Assembly: GCA_030043395.1 (NCBI GenBank)
Contig: JASHXW010000226.1
Coordinates: 1-5,258, forward strand
Direction of reading: 5' to 3'
Source: Streptosporangiaceae bacterium
GTDB taxonomy: Bacteria > Actinomycetota > Actinomycetes > Streptosporangiales > Streptosporangiaceae
Length of the DNA: 5,258 nucleotides
Shown here one piece after another: positions 5,203-5,258 of the stretch. Below the pieces are notes generated by a model that ran no database searches, was not told the DNA's origin, and was given only the letters and a program-made list of their open reading frames with translations. A program made the position numbers and the translations under genes. Within the stretch, counting starts at the first letter, position 1. The number at the start of each line of letters is the position of its first letter.

Positions 5203-5258
5203 ATGGCCGAAACCGAGCACGTTCCCGCGGGCATCGACACGAGCAGGCCGAGCCCGGC
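5203..5258 (+). CDS. N-terminus of a probable DUF574-type SAM-dependent methyltransferase (partial)
   Basis: Eighteen complete codons are visible before the window ends. They read MAETEHVPAGIDTSRPSP and the next codon must be Ala (GC-). The block GIDTSRPSPA is the characteristic opening of the actinobacterial DUF574 / Methyltransf_19 family of SAM-dependent methyltransferases, where it is normally followed by an ARVYDY-LLGG type segment. The substrate of these proteins is generally unknown, and many actinomycetes carry dozens of copies. The SAM-binding core lies outside the window, so activity cannot be judged. The gene is on the same strand as the two-component system, 385 bases after it, behind a probable terminator and with its own regulatory-looking upstream region. 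The call rests on a short but distinctive motif. Confidence 0.72.
   Translation, partial: MAETEHVPAGIDTSRPSP

Overview
The window is high-GC DNA with GTG starts, four-base gene overlaps and a PriA-type HisA, which points to an actinomycete (Actinomycetota). The last 56 bases look like the start of a DUF574-type SAM-dependent methyltransferase. That family is strongly expanded in Streptomyces, Streptosporangiales and relatives, so a filamentous actinomycete is most likely. The genus cannot be fixed from this sequence.

Bases 1-2665 are the distal part of a histidine biosynthesis operon, all on the + strand: the 3' end of hisB, then hisH, priA (hisA), hisF and hisI. Every junction is a four-base stop/start overlap (GTGA or ATGA), so the genes are probably translated as a coupled chain. 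HisH and HisF form the glutamine-dependent imidazole-glycerol-phosphate synthase. PriA supplies its substrate PRFAR and probably also serves tryptophan synthesis. HisI acts one step before PriA, and HisB acts after the synthase. No hisG, hisE, hisD or hisC lies in the window.

Bases 2666-2770 are a short spacer with a small hairpin and a possible nine-codon leader ORF whose stop overlaps the next start. Bases 2771-4817 encode a two-component system: an OmpR/PhoB-family response regulator, then a two-TM HAMP histidine kinase that overlaps it by 14 bases. All expected catalytic motifs are visible in both proteins.

Bases 4818-5202 are non-coding. Just after the kinase lies a large, nearly perfect inverted repeat (4830-4899), a likely factor-independent or I-shaped terminator without a U tract. 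Further on are four units in exact 11-bp register (5005-5048), containing a perfect 7-4-7 direct repeat. That is the architecture of OmpR/PhoB-family operators. An AT-richer stretch and a clear ribosome binding site then lead into the partial methyltransferase gene. The most interesting hypothesis here is that the neighbouring response regulator binds this repeat and controls the methyltransferase. This is inference from layout only.
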